Shown: one piece after another, positions 32,424-43,193 of the stretch
Position numbering within the stretch: position 1 is the first letter of the stretch
Layout: the number at the start of each line of letters is the position of its first letter
The notes under the pieces: model-generated
What the model saw: the letters and a program-made list of their open reading frames with translations, nothing else
The model's database searches: none
Told to the model about the DNA's origin: nothing
Assembly: GCF_018343525.1 (NCBI RefSeq)
Contig: NZ_JAGYPH010000006.1
Location: 46,069-110,068, forward strand
Source: Lederbergia citrea
GTDB taxonomy: Bacteria > Bacillota > Bacilli > Bacillales > Bacillaceae_C
Length of the DNA: 64,000 bases
Reading direction: 5' to 3'
Made by a program: the position numbers and the translations under genes

Positions 32424-34502
32424 TTATTCTCCGCTATTTTTTTTGATAATTTGTTCAGCGATTGACTTAGGAACTTCTTCGTAATGATCAAAGTGCATGG
32501 AAGATGTTCCACGACCTTGTGTGTTAGAACGAAGTGAAGTTGCGTATCCGAACATTTCAGCAAGCGGAACAAATGCTTTTACAACTTGTGCATTTCCACG
32601 AGCTTCCATACCTTCTACGCGTCCGCGACGAGATGTAATATCACCCATAATACCACCGAGGTACTCCTCAGGGATAACTACTTCAACCTTCATAATCGGC
32701 TCAAGTAATGCGGGATCACATTTTTTCGCTGCGTTTTTAAGTGCCATTGATGCGGCAATTTTAAACGCCATTTCGTTGGAGTCTACATCATGGTATGAAC
32801 CATCATATAATTTTGCTTTTACATCAATAAGTGGATATCCAGCAATAACACCGTTGTCCAAAGAAGCTTCTAGTCCAGCTTGTACCGCAGGAATGTATTC
32901 ACGTGGTACAACACCACCAACTATGGCATTGATAAATTCAAAGCCTTTTCCTTCTTCATTTGGAGAGAATTCGATCCAAACGTGTCCAAATTGTCCACGT
33001 CCACCAGATTGGCGTACAAATTTCCCTTCAACTTGAGCAGTACTGCGGAATGTCTCACGGTAAGAAACTTGTGGCGCACCAACGTTAGCCTCTACCTTAA
33101 ATTCACGCTTCATGCGGTCGACGAGAATATCAAGATGAAGCTCACCCATACCTGAGATGATAACTTGGCCTGTTTCAGGATTTGTTTCCGCACGGAATGT
33201 CGGATCCTCTTCTTGAAGTTTTCCAAGTGCTGTACCCATCTTATCTTGGTCAGCTTTTGATTTTGGTTCAATCGCAACCGAGATAACTGGTTCAGGGAAT
33301 ACCATGGACTCAAGAATTACTACATCCTTTTCATCACATAGAGTATCACCAGTGCCTGTATCTTTCAAACCAACCGCTGCTGCAATATCACCACTATATA
33401 CAGTGCTGATTTCTTCACGGTGATTAGCATGCATTTGCAGAATACGCCCTACTCGCTCACGTTTACCCTTTGTAGAGTTAAATACGTAAGAACCCGAGTT
33501 TAATGTTCCAGAATACACACGGAAGAAAGTTAGACGACCGACATAAGGGTCAGTCATTACTTTGAAAGCAAGAGATGAGAATGGTTCGCTATCATCAGCG
33601 TGACGTGCTACCTCTTCATCTGTATCAGGAACAGTACCATTGATAGCTTCGATGTCTGTTGGAGCTGGCAAGTAATCAATTACTGCATCAAGCACCTTTT
33701 GAACACCTTTGTTTTTGAACGCAGTTCCGCAAAGCACTGGGTAGAATTCTACTTTTAGGGTTGCTTGACGGATTGCAGTTTTCAATTCCTCGTTCGAGAT
33801 TTCTTCTCCTTCGAGGTATTTCATCATTAATTCTTCGTCGAAGTCAGCTACAGCTTCAATTAAGTTTCCACGAAGCTCTTCAGCTTGTTCTTGAAGATCT
33901 TCAGGAATTTCTCCTTCAACTGCATCAAGAGCCGCATCTCCCTCGTAGAACCACGCTTTCATTTCTACAAGGTCAACCATACCTCTGAAGTTGTCTTCTG
34001 CTCCAATCGGAAGTTGGATTGGATGCGCATTTGCTTGAAGGCGCTCATGAAGTGTTTTAACTGAATAAAGGAAGTCCGCACCGATTTTATCCATTTTATT
34101 GACGAATACAATCCGTGGAACACCATAAGTTGTAGCCTGGCGCCAAACTGTTTCAGTTTGTGGCTCAACACCTGATTGGGCGTCAAGTACAGTTACAGCT
34201 CCATCGAGAACACGGAGAGAACGTTCAACTTCAACTGTAAAGTCAACGTGTCCCGGAGTGTCGATGATGTTAACGCGGTGGTTTTTCCACTGTGCAGTTG
34301 TTGCTGCAGAAGTGATTGTGATACCGCGTTCCTGCTCCTGTTCCATCCAGTCCATTTGCGACGCACCTTCATGGGTTTCACCAATTTTGTGAATGCGCCC
34401 TGTATAGAAAAGAATACGCTCGGTTGTAGTAGTTTTACCGGCATCGATATGAGCCATTATTCCGATATTACGTGTCTTTTCTAAGGAGAACTCTCTAGCC
34501 AT
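32424..34502 (-). CDS. fusA: Elongation factor G
   Basis: EF-G drives translocation with GTP. The 692-residue protein has the G domain motifs AHIDAGKTTTTERIL (residues 17-31), the DTPGHVDFTVEVERSLRVLD region and NKMDKIGADF, and all five domains to the C-terminal TSSMHFDHYEEVP. The frame is uninterrupted. It sits between rpsG and tuf as in the str operon. Confidence 0.99.
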   Translation of the reverse strand: MAREFSLEKTRNIGIMAHIDAGKTTTTERILFYTGRIHKIGETHEGASQMDWMEQEQERGITITSAATTAQWKNHRVNIIDTPGHVDFTVEVERSLRVLDGAVTVLDAQSGVEPQTETVWRQATTYGVPRIVFVNKMDKIGADFLYSVKTLHERLQANAHPIQLPIGAEDNFRGMVDLVEMKAWFYEGDAALDAVEGEIPEDLQEQAEELRGNLIEAVADFDEELMMKYLEGEEISNEELKTAIRQATLKVEFYPVLCGTAFKNKGVQKVLDAVIDYLPAPTDIEAINGTVPDTDEEVARHADDSEPFSSLAFKVMTDPYVGRLTFFRVYSGTLNSGSYVFNSTKGKRERVGRILQMHANHREEISTVYSGDIAAAVGLKDTGTGDTLCDEKDVVILESMVFPEPVISVAIEPKSKADQDKMGTALGKLQEEDPTFRAETNPETGQVIISGMGELHLDILVDRMKREFKVEANVGAPQVSYRETFRSTAQVEGKFVRQSGGRGQFGHVWIEFSPNEEGKGFEFINAIVGGVVPREYIPAVQAGLEASLDNGVIAGYPLIDVKAKLYDGSYHDVDSNEMAFKIAASMALKNAAKKCDPALLEPIMKVEVVIPEEYLGGIMGDITSRRGRVEGMEARGNAQVVKAFVPLAEMFGYATSLRSNTQGRGTSSMHFDHYEEVPKSIAEQIIKKNSGE

Positions 34503-34559
34503 TTCGTATTTCTCCTTCCTGGGATGAGTATATATTGATTAATAAGTAGAAAGATAATC

Positions 34560-35030
34560 TTACCAGCGGTAGTGAGCAAATGCTTTGTTTGCTTCTGCCA
34601 TTTTATGAGTATCTTCACGCTTCTTAACAGAAGCTCCGCTATTATTAGCAGCATCCATGATTTCATAAGCAAGACGCTCTTCCATCGTTTTTTCTCCGCG
34701 AAGACGAGCGTAGTTTACTAACCAACGCAACCCAAGAGTTGAGCGGCGTTCTGGACGAACCTCAATCGGCACTTGATAGTTTGCACCACCAACACGGCGA
34801 GCTTTAACTTCAAGTACTGGCATAATGTTTTTTAGAGCTTGATCAAATACTTCCATTGGTTCTTTACCTGTACGATCTTGAATAATATCAAATGCAGAAT
34901 AAAGAATTGATTGTGCTTTACCTCTTTTACCGTCTACCATTAGCTTGTTGATTAAACGTGTTACAAGCTTTGAATTATGAATTGGATCTGGTAGAACGTC
35001 TCTTTTTGCTACAGGTCCTTTACGTGGCAT
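34560..35030 (-). CDS. rpsG: 30S ribosomal protein uS7
   Basis: uS7 starts assembly of the 30S head and contacts E-site tRNA. I start at MPRKGPVAKRDVLPDPIHNS after GAAAGGAGGAAATCCG, giving 156 residues. The conserved YQVPIEVRPERRSTLGLRWL block and the C-terminal NKAFAHYRW are present. It follows rpsL by 42 bases. Confidence 0.98.
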   Translation of the reverse strand: MPRKGPVAKRDVLPDPIHNSKLVTRLINKLMVDGKRGKAQSILYSAFDIIQDRTGKEPMEVFDQALKNIMPVLEVKARRVGGANYQVPIEVRPERRSTLGLRWLVNYARLRGEKTMEERLAYEIMDAANNSGASVKKREDTHKMAEANKAFAHYRW

Positions 35031-35072
35031 CGGATTTCCTCCTTTCAAACGAAACTAGTATGTTTCAATCAA

Positions 35073-35492
35073 TTATTTTTTAGCTTTAGGACGCTTAGTA
35101 CCGTATTTTGAACGGCTTTGCGCGCGGTTTTCAACACCAGCTGTATCAAGCGCACCACGAACGATGTGGTAACGAACACCCGGTAAGTCTTTCACACGGC
35201 CCCCGCGAATGAGTACAACACTGTGCTCTTGCAGGTTATGACCGATACCAGGGATATAAGCTGTTACCTCGATTCCGTTAGTCAAACGAACACGGGCATA
35301 TTTACGAAGCGCTGAGTTCGGTTTTTTCGGTGTCATCGTACCAACACGAGTACAAACACCGCGTTTTTGTGGTGAAGATACGTTCGTGTTAACTTTTTTA
35401 AAGCTGTTATAGCCTTTGTTAAGTGCCGGCGAGTCAGAAGTAGTTACTTTTGATTTACGACGTTTGCGCACTAATTGGTTAATAGTAGGCAT
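35073..35492 (-). CDS. rpsL: 30S ribosomal protein uS12
   Basis: uS12 is at the decoding centre. I start at MPTINQLVRKRRKSKVTTSD after GAAAGGAGGAAATATA (139 aa). The streptomycin-relevant loops TPKKPNSALRK and GGRVKDLPGVRYH carry the wild-type lysines. It is the second gene of the str transcript, after rplGB. Confidence 0.98.
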   Translation of the reverse strand: MPTINQLVRKRRKSKVTTSDSPALNKGYNSFKKVNTNVSSPQKRGVCTRVGTMTPKKPNSALRKYARVRLTNGIEVTAYIPGIGHNLQEHSVVLIRGGRVKDLPGVRYHIVRGALDTAGVENRAQSRSKYGTKRPKAKK

Positions 35493-35559
35493 TATATTTC
35501 CTCCTTTCATTCTTTTTCTTAAGCCCACACATCCAGGTGGATCTTTTTAAGGTAAAAAA

Positions 35560-35592
35560 CAAGTTTTTGCAGATGAAACAACTGCAAAAACA
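35560..35592 (-). terminator. Hairpin between rplGB and rpsL
   Basis: GTTTTTGCAG pairs perfectly with CTGCAAAAAC around 9 bases. On the minus strand it is followed by TTGTTTTTTA. It could partly terminate rpoBC-rplGB transcripts ahead of rpsL or stabilise 3' ends. Confidence 0.65.
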
Positions 35593-35595
35593 CCT

Positions 35596-35844
35596 TTATT
35601 GGATAATGGCAACAGTTGTTGCTCCGACATCAATTCCGCATGCTTTCCCAAGCTTTTTCATGGAATCCACCATCGTGATCGGGGTGTCCATTTCTTTCGC
35701 TGTGTGAATAATACTTTCGGTAATTCGCGGATCAGCATCTGCAGCCACGAATACTTCCAGCACATGCCCTGATTTAAGAGCTCTGACTGTCTGCTTTGTT
35801 CCTACAATTAAATTTGAAGCCTGCGACACTTTTTCATAAGACAA
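35596..35844 (-). CDS. rplGB: L7Ae-like K-turn RNA-binding protein
   Basis: The 82-residue protein has the L7Ae/L30e fold core (LIVGTKQTVRALKSGHVLEV, then DADPRITESIIHTAKEMDTP and GKACGIDVGATTVAIIQ). It matches the kink-turn-binding YbxF/YbxB-type protein located between rpoC and rpsL in Bacillus. In B. subtilis it binds kink-turn RNA in vitro and associates with ribosomes; its physiological role is not settled. Confidence 0.93.
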   Translation of the reverse strand: MSYEKVSQASNLIVGTKQTVRALKSGHVLEVFVAADADPRITESIIHTAKEMDTPITMVDSMKKLGKACGIDVGATTVAIIQ

Positions 35845-35954
35845 TTTGACTATCCTCCAAAGTAACAGGTTAATGATAGGAGCACCTTGAATATAGTAAC
35901 ATCTGCTTTTTTCAATGTCAACATAAAATACGAAAAATTTTATAAGAATAATAT

Positions 35955-35992
35955 TATAAATGTCAGCCGGCGAAGTTCGCCGGCGACATTTG
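35955..35992 (-). terminator. Strong hairpin after rpoC
   Basis: AAATGTC and GACATTT enclose CCGGCGAA-C-TTCGCCGG in a long GC-rich stem that begins two bases after the rpoC stop. The following sequence is AT-rich without a clean T-run, so it may act as a partial terminator or as an mRNA 3' end stabiliser. Confidence 0.6.
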
Positions 35993-35993
35993 A

Positions 35994-38900
35994 TTATTCC
36001 ACAGTTTGCACTTCTTCATCCGCCATAACAGTAATCGTTTTACGGTAGCGTTGCATACCCGTTCCTGCTGGAACAAGCTTACCGATTATGACGTTTTCTT
36101 TTAGTCCAAGCAATTCATCTCGTTTACCTTTTATAGCAGCGTCTGTTAGAACGCGGGTAGTTTCTTGGAAGGATGCTGCTGATAAGAATGAATCTGTTTC
36201 TAATGATGCTTTTGTAATACCGAGTAAAACAGGGCGTCCAGTCGCAGGTTGCCCGCCTTCAAGAAGCGCTTTTTCGTTAGCATCAGTAAATTGATGGACG
36301 TCAAGCAGCGTTCCTGGTAATACATCCGTATCACCCGCATCAGCAACTCGTACTTTTCTGAGCATTTGGCGAACCATTACTTCTACGTGTTTGTCGCCAA
36401 TCTCAACACCTTGCATACGATATACTTTTTGAACTTCGAGCAGCAGATATTCTTGTACTGCCGCAACATCACGAACACGTAGTAATTCTTTCGGATCAAT
36501 AGACCCTTCAGTTAATTCCTGTCCGCGAGTTACTTGATCGTTGACTGCTACTTTTAATCTCGCTGTATATGGAGCATTATATGTTCGTGCCTCGATATCT
36601 CCTTGAACAACGATTTCATGCTGTCGGTCACGACCTTCTGAAATCGAAGTAACAACCCCGCTGATTTCTGTAATAACAGCCTGACCTTTTGGATTTCGGG
36701 CCTCAAACAATTCCTGAATACGTGGAAGACCTTGAGTAATATCATCCCCGGCTACCCCACCTGTATGGAATGTTCTCATTGTCAGCTGTGTTCCTGGTTC
36801 TCCGATAGACTGAGCTGCAATGATCCCTACTGCTTCACCCACATCTACTACGGTGCCAGTGGCCAAGTTACGGCCATAACATTTTTTACATACACCATGG
36901 CGTGTATTACATGTAAAGGCTGAACGAATCCAGACTTCCTTGATACCCGCATGATCTATTTCTTTCGCCAAATCTTCATCTATTAACTCGTTTTCTGAGA
37001 CAAGAATTTCTCCTGTTTCAGGATGAGCGATTTTTTTCCGTGCATAACGTCCGATTAAACGCTCTTCAAGTGGTTCGATTACTTCAGTTCCGTCTTTCAA
37101 GGAAGCGACTAGAAGTCCTTTATCTGTTCCACAGTCGTCTTCACGAATGATGACATCTTGCGCAACATCTACTAGTCTTCTCGTTAGGTATCCGGAGTCA
37201 GCTGTTTTCAGGGCTGTATCTGCAAGACCTTTACGAGCACCGTGCGTAGAGATAAAGTATTCGAGAACCGTTAACCCTTCGCGGAAACTGGATTTGATAG
37301 GCAACTCAATAATCCGTCCAGCCGGGTTGGCCATCAAACCACGCATTCCTGCAAGTTGTGTAAAGTTCGAAGCGTTACCCCTTGCTCCAGAATCACTCAT
37401 CATGTAGATCGGGTTCAAGCTTTCGAGTGTCTTCATCAACTTTTCTTGAATGACATCTTTTGCAGCACTCCAGATGGAAATGACGCGGTCATAACGTTCT
37501 TCTTCCGTAATTAATCCACGTTTGAATTGCTTCAAGACATTATCTACTTTTTCTTGGGCCTCATTCAAAATAGTTTCTTTTTCCGCCAAAACAACGATAT
37601 CAGATACACCGACCGTAATTCCTGCTTTGGTTGAATATTTAAATCCAAGGTTTTTCATTCGGTCAAGCATTTTTGACGTTTCCGTAATATGGAATCGTTT
37701 AAAGATCTCCGAGATGATATTCCCAAGTATTTTCTTTTTGAATGGCGCGACAAGCGGTTGCTGTTTGATAAAGTCAGCGACATTTGTCGATGGCTCAATA
37801 AAGTATTTATCAGGTGTATTTACTTCTAGATTTTCAATTGTAGGTTCATTAATATACGGGAATGAAGGCGGAAGTATTTCATTAAAAATCAGCTTCCCAA
37901 CTGTTGTAACAAGCAGTCTTTTCCTTTGTTCATCCGTAAACTTTTCATTTTTAAGTGATCCGGCATGGATAGCTACCCGTGTATGAAGATGCACATAACC
38001 ACTTTGGTATGCAAGGAGCGCTTCGTTTGTGTCTTTGAAGATCATTCCTTCTCCATCTGTGCCTTCTCGTTCGAGTGTTAAGTAGTAGTTACCCAGCACC
38101 ATATCTTGGGACGGTGTAACAACTGGCTTACCATCTCTTGGGTTAAGAATGTTTTGTGCTGCAAGCATGAGTAAGCGTGCTTCAGCTTGAGCTTCGGCAG
38201 AAAGTGGAACGTGTACAGCCATTTGGTCTCCGTCAAAGTCGGCGTTATAAGCCGTACATACAAGCGGATGAAGACGAATCGCTCGTCCTTCCACAAGCGT
38301 CGGTTCGAAAGCTTGAATACCTAGCCTATGAAGTGTTGGTGCCCTGTTTAATAAAACTGGGTGCTCACGAATGACATCTTCTAGTACATCCCAAACTTCT
38401 GGCTGAACTCGTTCTATTTTTCTTTTTGCACTTTTGATATTATGTGCGAGTCCTTTTTCGACAAGCTCTTTCATAACAAAAGGTTTAAAAAGTTCAAGAG
38501 CCATTTCTTTTGGAAGTCCGCATTGATACATTTTTAAGTTTGGACCAACGACGATAACAGAACGGCCTGAATAGTCAACACGTTTACCAAGTAAGTTTTG
38601 GCGGAAACGTCCTTGTTTTCCTTTCAGCATATGTGAAAGTGATTTAAGCGGACGATTTCCCGGCCCTGTTACCGGGCGGCCTCTTCTGCCGTTATCGATT
38701 AATGCATCGACTGCTTCTTGAAGCATACGCTTTTCGTTTTGCACGATAATGCTTGGTGCTCCAAGATCGAGTAGTCTTTTCAAGCGGTTATTCCGGTTAA
38801 TTACCCGGCGGTACAAGTCATTTAAGTCTGAAGTAGCAAAACGTCCGCCTTCTAACTGAACCATTGGACGCAATTCAGGTGGAATGACCGGAAGAACATC

Positions 38901-39584
38901 CAAGACCATCCAATCAGGATGATTCCCTGAATGTCTAAACGCCTCAAGTACTTCAAGCCTCTTGATCGCACGAGTACGACGCTGGCCTTGAGCTGTTTTT
39001 AGCTCTTCCTTAAGCTGATCTGTTTCTTTTTCTAATTCGATATCTTGAAGCAATTTTTTAATTGCTTCAGCACCCATTCCCGCTTGAAATTTCGTGCCAT
39101 ATTTCTCGCGGTATGCACGATACTCTTTTTCAGAAAGTAGTTGTTTCTTATCTAATGTCGTATCACCAATGTCTGTAACAACATAAGACGCAAAATAAAT
39201 AATTTCCTCTAAAGCGCGGGGGGACATATCAAGAATAAGTCCCATCCGGCTTGGAATACCTTTGAAATACCAAATATGTGAAACCGGCGCAGCTAGTTCA
39301 ATATGACCCATGCGTTCACGACGAACTTTTGCTCGTGTAACTTCTACGCCACAGCGGTCACATACAACGCCTTTGTAACGGACGCGTTTGTATTTTCCGC
39401 AATGACATTCCCAATCCTTCGTAGGACCGAAAATCCGCTCACAGAACAAACCGTCTTTTTCCGGTTTCAACGTACGATAGTTGATTGTTTCCGGCTTCTT
39501 AACTTCACCGAAGGACCAAGAACGGATTTTATCCGGCGAAGCGAGGCCAATTTTCATATACTCAAAATTATTTACATCCAGCAA
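35994..39584 (-). CDS. rpoC: RNA polymerase beta' subunit
   Basis: Beta' holds the catalytic magnesium site. The 1196-residue protein starts at TTG (MLDVNNFEYMKIGLASPDKI) after GGGAGGTAGGCCCC. It shows the N-terminal zinc finger (CHCGKYKRVRYKGVVCDRCG), the active-site NADFDGDQMAVH near residue 450, and the second zinc site with CNTRHGVCKKCYGRNLA. The frame is uninterrupted. It follows rpoB by 57 bases. Confidence 0.99.
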   Translation of the reverse strand: MLDVNNFEYMKIGLASPDKIRSWSFGEVKKPETINYRTLKPEKDGLFCERIFGPTKDWECHCGKYKRVRYKGVVCDRCGVEVTRAKVRRERMGHIELAAPVSHIWYFKGIPSRMGLILDMSPRALEEIIYFASYVVTDIGDTTLDKKQLLSEKEYRAYREKYGTKFQAGMGAEAIKKLLQDIELEKETDQLKEELKTAQGQRRTRAIKRLEVLEAFRHSGNHPDWMVLDVLPVIPPELRPMVQLEGGRFATSDLNDLYRRVINRNNRLKRLLDLGAPSIIVQNEKRMLQEAVDALIDNGRRGRPVTGPGNRPLKSLSHMLKGKQGRFRQNLLGKRVDYSGRSVIVVGPNLKMYQCGLPKEMALELFKPFVMKELVEKGLAHNIKSAKRKIERVQPEVWDVLEDVIREHPVLLNRAPTLHRLGIQAFEPTLVEGRAIRLHPLVCTAYNADFDGDQMAVHVPLSAEAQAEARLLMLAAQNILNPRDGKPVVTPSQDMVLGNYYLTLEREGTDGEGMIFKDTNEALLAYQSGYVHLHTRVAIHAGSLKNEKFTDEQRKRLLVTTVGKLIFNEILPPSFPYINEPTIENLEVNTPDKYFIEPSTNVADFIKQQPLVAPFKKKILGNIISEIFKRFHITETSKMLDRMKNLGFKYSTKAGITVGVSDIVVLAEKETILNEAQEKVDNVLKQFKRGLITEEERYDRVISIWSAAKDVIQEKLMKTLESLNPIYMMSDSGARGNASNFTQLAGMRGLMANPAGRIIELPIKSSFREGLTVLEYFISTHGARKGLADTALKTADSGYLTRRLVDVAQDVIIREDDCGTDKGLLVASLKDGTEVIEPLEERLIGRYARKKIAHPETGEILVSENELIDEDLAKEIDHAGIKEVWIRSAFTCNTRHGVCKKCYGRNLATGTVVDVGEAVGIIAAQSIGEPGTQLTMRTFHTGGVAGDDITQGLPRIQELFEARNPKGQAVITEISGVVTSISEGRDRQHEIVVQGDIEARTYNAPYTARLKVAVNDQVTRGQELTEGSIDPKELLRVRDVAAVQEYLLLEVQKVYRMQGVEIGDKHVEVMVRQMLRKVRVADAGDTDVLPGTLLDVHQFTDANEKALLEGGQPATGRPVLLGITKASLETDSFLSAASFQETTRVLTDAAIKGKRDELLGLKENVIIGKLVPAGTGMQRYRKTITVMADEEVQTVE

Positions 39585-39641
39585 GGGGCCTACCTCCCTT
39601 TTCGTATACAGGTTCTACCCTTATTGCTCAAACTGATTAAT

Positions 39642-42600
39642 TTATTCGTGTGGGACAGTCTCTTCGACTTTTGTATCCGGTGCGATATTAAGCGTATCTG
39701 CTTGATGAGCTTCATCCTCATCATCTAGATCGCGCATTTCAATTTCCTGTTCGTCGCCAGAGAGGATTTTCACATCCATACCAAGGCTTTGGAGTTCTTT
39801 AATCAATACTTTAAATGATTCAGGTACTCCTGGTTCAGGAACATTTTCACCTTTAACGATTGCTTCGTATGTTTTCACACGACCAACAACATCATCTGAT
39901 TTAACTGTCAAGATTTCTTGAAGTGTATAAGCTGCACCATATGCCTCAAGCGCCCATACTTCCATCTCTCCAAAACGCTGTCCGCCAAATTGAGCTTTAC
40001 CGCCAAGTGGCTGCTGTGTTACTAGAGAATAAGGTCCGGTAGAACGCGCGTGCAACTTATCGTCAACCATATGTGCAAGCTTGATCATATACATAATTCC
40101 AACGGATACTCTGTTATCAAAAGCTTCTCCAGTACGACCATCGTATAGAACTGTTTTCGCATCACGAGCCATACCCGCTTCTTCGATTGTTTCCCATACG
40201 TCTTCTTCTGTCGCACCATCAAAAACTGGTGATGCCATATGGAGACCAAGATGTCTGGCTGCCATACCTAAATGCATTTCAAGCACCTGTCCGATGTTCA
40301 TCCGTGATGGAACACCTAGTGGGTTCAACATGACGTCGATTGGAGTACCGTCTGGCATATACGGCATATCCTCTTCCGGGAGAATACGAGAAATAACACC
40401 CTTATTTCCGTGGCGACCTGCCATTTTGTCCCCTTCGGAAATTTTACGCTTTTGCACGATATAAACACGTACTAGCTGGTTAACACCTGGTGGTAATTCG
40501 TCGCCATCTTCACGGTTGAATACTTTTACATCCAAGACGATTCCCCCGCCTCCGTGTGGCACACGTAAGGAAGTATCGCGAACTTCACGGGCTTTTTCTC
40601 CAAAAATAGCATGAAGTAAACGTTCTTCAGCTGTCAGTTCTGTTACACCTTTTGGTGTTACTTTTCCGACAAGCAGATCACCATCTTTAACTTCAGCTCC
40701 GATTCGGATGATTCCACGCTCATCAAGATTACGCAGTGCATCTTCACCAACGTTTGGAATATCACGAGTCATTTCTTCTGGACCAAGCTTCGTGTCACGG
40801 GCCTCTGATTCGTACTCTTCAATATGAATCGATGTATACACATCATCTTTGACAAGGCGTTCACTCATGATGATTGCATCCTCATAGTTGTAACCTTCCC
40901 AAGTCATAAATCCGATAAGAACATTTCGTCCAAGTGCAAGTTCACCTTTATCCATTGATGGTCCATCGCCAAGGATTTCTCCTTTTGTAATCCGTTCGCC
41001 GACACTTACAATCGGACGCTGGTTATAACACGTTCCTTGGTTAGAACGGATAAACTTCTGCATGCGATATTTGTCAAGATCACCTTTTACTTCTTGTCCA
41101 TCAACTTCTTTAACTCGACGGATCCATACTTCGCGGGATTCTACATGTTCTACAATGCCATCATGCTTACAAATAACTGCAGCACCGGAATCCTTTGCAG
41201 ATACATACTCCATTCCTGTACCAACGAGCGGCGCCTCTGGCTGCATAAGCGGCACAGCTTGACGTTGCATGTTCGCCCCCATCAAAGCACGGTTGGAGTC
41301 ATCGTTTTCTAAGAATGGAATACAAGCTGTGGCTGCTGAAACAACTTGTTTTGGTGATACATCCATATAATCAATTCGCTCTCTTCTCACAACGGTGTTT
41401 TCACCGCGGAAACGAGCAATTACTTCTTCATTTATAAAAGCTCCTTCATCGGAAAGCGGAGCATTTGCTTGCGCTACTACATAGTTGTCTTCCTCATCGG
41501 CAGTCAAATAATCTATTTGCGCCGTAACTAAGCCAGTTTCTGGATCAACACGGCGATATGGCGTTTCGATAAAACCAAAACGATTGACCTTTGCAAATGA
41601 TGACAAGGAGTTAATCAATCCAATATTCGGACCCTCCGGCGTCTCAATCGGACACATCCGGCCATAGTGAGAGTAATGAACGTCACGCACTTCAAATCCT
41701 GCGCGTTCACGAGTTAACCCTCCTGGTCCCAATGCTGATAACCGTCGTTTATGAGTCAATTCAGCCAACGGATTGGTCTGATCCATAAATTGTGACAGCT
41801 GTGAACTTCCGAAGAACTCTTTGATTGATGCTATAACAGGACGGATATTGATCAACTGCTGTGGAGTGATTGTGTTTATGTCTTGAATAGACATACGCTC
41901 TCGTACAACCCGCTCCATGCGTGACAAACCAATTCTAAACTGGTTTTGCAGCAATTCTCCTACTGAACGAAGTCGGCGATTACCAAGATGATCAATGTCA
42001 TCCGTATCTCCAACATCGTATAGCAAGTCAAAGAAATAGCTGATGGAAGAAATAATATCAGCTGGAGTTATATTCTTCGTGGTATCTTCTACATATGCAT
42101 TCCCGATAACGTTGATAACTCTTTCTTCTTCGTCATGGGGAGCATAGATTTTAATGGATTGAACAACAATATCGCCGTCCAATACGCCACTATGCTGGTT
42201 ATAGCTTTTAAATCCCGTACCGTTTTCTAGGTATGGAATGATTTTATCTAAAGTGCGGCGGTCGAGCAAAGTGCCTTTTTCCGCAACGATTTCCCCTGTT
42301 TCAGGATCTGCGAGTGTTTCAGCCAAACGCTGCCCAAAGAGGCGGTTCTTTATATGAAGTTTTTTATTAAGCTTATAGCGACCTACGCTTGCAAGATCAT
42401 ATCGCTTCGGATCAAAGAACCTAGAAACGAGTAAACTCTTTGCATTTTCAACAGTAGGTGGTTCACCGGGACGAAGCCGCTCATAGATTTCGAGTAAGGC
42501 TTTTTCGATGCTCTCCGTATTGTCTTTTTCAAGCGTGTTCCGGAGATATTCATTATCACCAATCAAATCGATGATTTCTTGATCAGAACCAAATCCTAGT

Positions 42601-43193
42601 GCACGTAAAAGAACCGTTACTGGTAATTTTCTCGTGCGATCGATGCGGACGTAGACGACGTCTTTTGCATCTGTTTCATATTCCAGCCAGGCTCCACGGT
42701 TTGGAATGACTGTGGCAGTAAAGCCTTTCTTACCGTTCTTATCGAGCTTCCCACTATAATAGACGCTCGGTGAACGAACGAGCTGCGAAACGATTACTCG
42801 CTCAGCACCGTTTATAATAAAGGTTCCCATTTCTGTCATCAATGGAAAATCACCCATGAATACATCCTGGTCTTTTACCTCACCAGTTTCCTTATTCACA
42901 AGGCGTAGCTTGACGCGAAGAGGAGCGGAATAAGTAGCATCTCGCTCTTTTGATTCTTCAACAGAATATTTGGGTTCGCCGAGTGTATAATCGATAAATT
43001 CCAATGAAAGATTTCCGGCAAAATCCTCAATTGGGGAGATGTCCTGGAACATTTCCTTTAAGCCCTCATCAAGAAACCATTGGTAAGAAGAAGATTGGAT
43101 TTCGATAAGGTTCGGCAGCTCCAATACTTCACTAATACGCGCAAAGCTCCTGCGTTGGCGGTGCCGTCCGTACTGAACTAGTTGACCTGTCAA
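39642..43193 (-). CDS. rpoB: RNA polymerase beta subunit
   Basis: Beta forms the other half of the polymerase active cleft. I start at TTG (MTGQLVQYGRHRQRRSFARI) after GAGGGGTGAATCAG, as in Bacillus, giving 1183 residues. The rifampicin pocket GSSQLSQFMDQTNPLAELTH, then KRRLSALGPGG, is wild type. The C-terminal region has KISEGDKMAGRHGNKGVIS. It has its own promoter within a 247-bp gap. Confidence 0.99.
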   Translation of the reverse strand: MTGQLVQYGRHRQRRSFARISEVLELPNLIEIQSSSYQWFLDEGLKEMFQDISPIEDFAGNLSLEFIDYTLGEPKYSVEESKERDATYSAPLRVKLRLVNKETGEVKDQDVFMGDFPLMTEMGTFIINGAERVIVSQLVRSPSVYYSGKLDKNGKKGFTATVIPNRGAWLEYETDAKDVVYVRIDRTRKLPVTVLLRALGFGSDQEIIDLIGDNEYLRNTLEKDNTESIEKALLEIYERLRPGEPPTVENAKSLLVSRFFDPKRYDLASVGRYKLNKKLHIKNRLFGQRLAETLADPETGEIVAEKGTLLDRRTLDKIIPYLENGTGFKSYNQHSGVLDGDIVVQSIKIYAPHDEEERVINVIGNAYVEDTTKNITPADIISSISYFFDLLYDVGDTDDIDHLGNRRLRSVGELLQNQFRIGLSRMERVVRERMSIQDINTITPQQLINIRPVIASIKEFFGSSQLSQFMDQTNPLAELTHKRRLSALGPGGLTRERAGFEVRDVHYSHYGRMCPIETPEGPNIGLINSLSSFAKVNRFGFIETPYRRVDPETGLVTAQIDYLTADEEDNYVVAQANAPLSDEGAFINEEVIARFRGENTVVRRERIDYMDVSPKQVVSAATACIPFLENDDSNRALMGANMQRQAVPLMQPEAPLVGTGMEYVSAKDSGAAVICKHDGIVEHVESREVWIRRVKEVDGQEVKGDLDKYRMQKFIRSNQGTCYNQRPIVSVGERITKGEILGDGPSMDKGELALGRNVLIGFMTWEGYNYEDAIIMSERLVKDDVYTSIHIEEYESEARDTKLGPEEMTRDIPNVGEDALRNLDERGIIRIGAEVKDGDLLVGKVTPKGVTELTAEERLLHAIFGEKAREVRDTSLRVPHGGGGIVLDVKVFNREDGDELPPGVNQLVRVYIVQKRKISEGDKMAGRHGNKGVISRILPEEDMPYMPDGTPIDVMLNPLGVPSRMNIGQVLEMHLGMAARHLGLHMASPVFDGATEEDVWETIEEAGMARDAKTVLYDGRTGEAFDNRVSVGIMYMIKLAHMVDDKLHARSTGPYSLVTQQPLGGKAQFGGQRFGEMEVWALEAYGAAYTLQEILTVKSDDVVGRVKTYEAIVKGENVPEPGVPESFKVLIKELQSLGMDVKILSGDEQEIEMRDLDDEDEAHQADTLNIAPDTKVEETVPHE

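Noticed and set aside
35073..35492. Streptomycin-resistance changes in rpsL
   Set aside because: The two lysines usually altered are present.
39642..43193. Rifampicin-resistance changes in rpoB
   Set aside because: The resistance-determining segment has the residues expected for a sensitive Bacillus enzyme.
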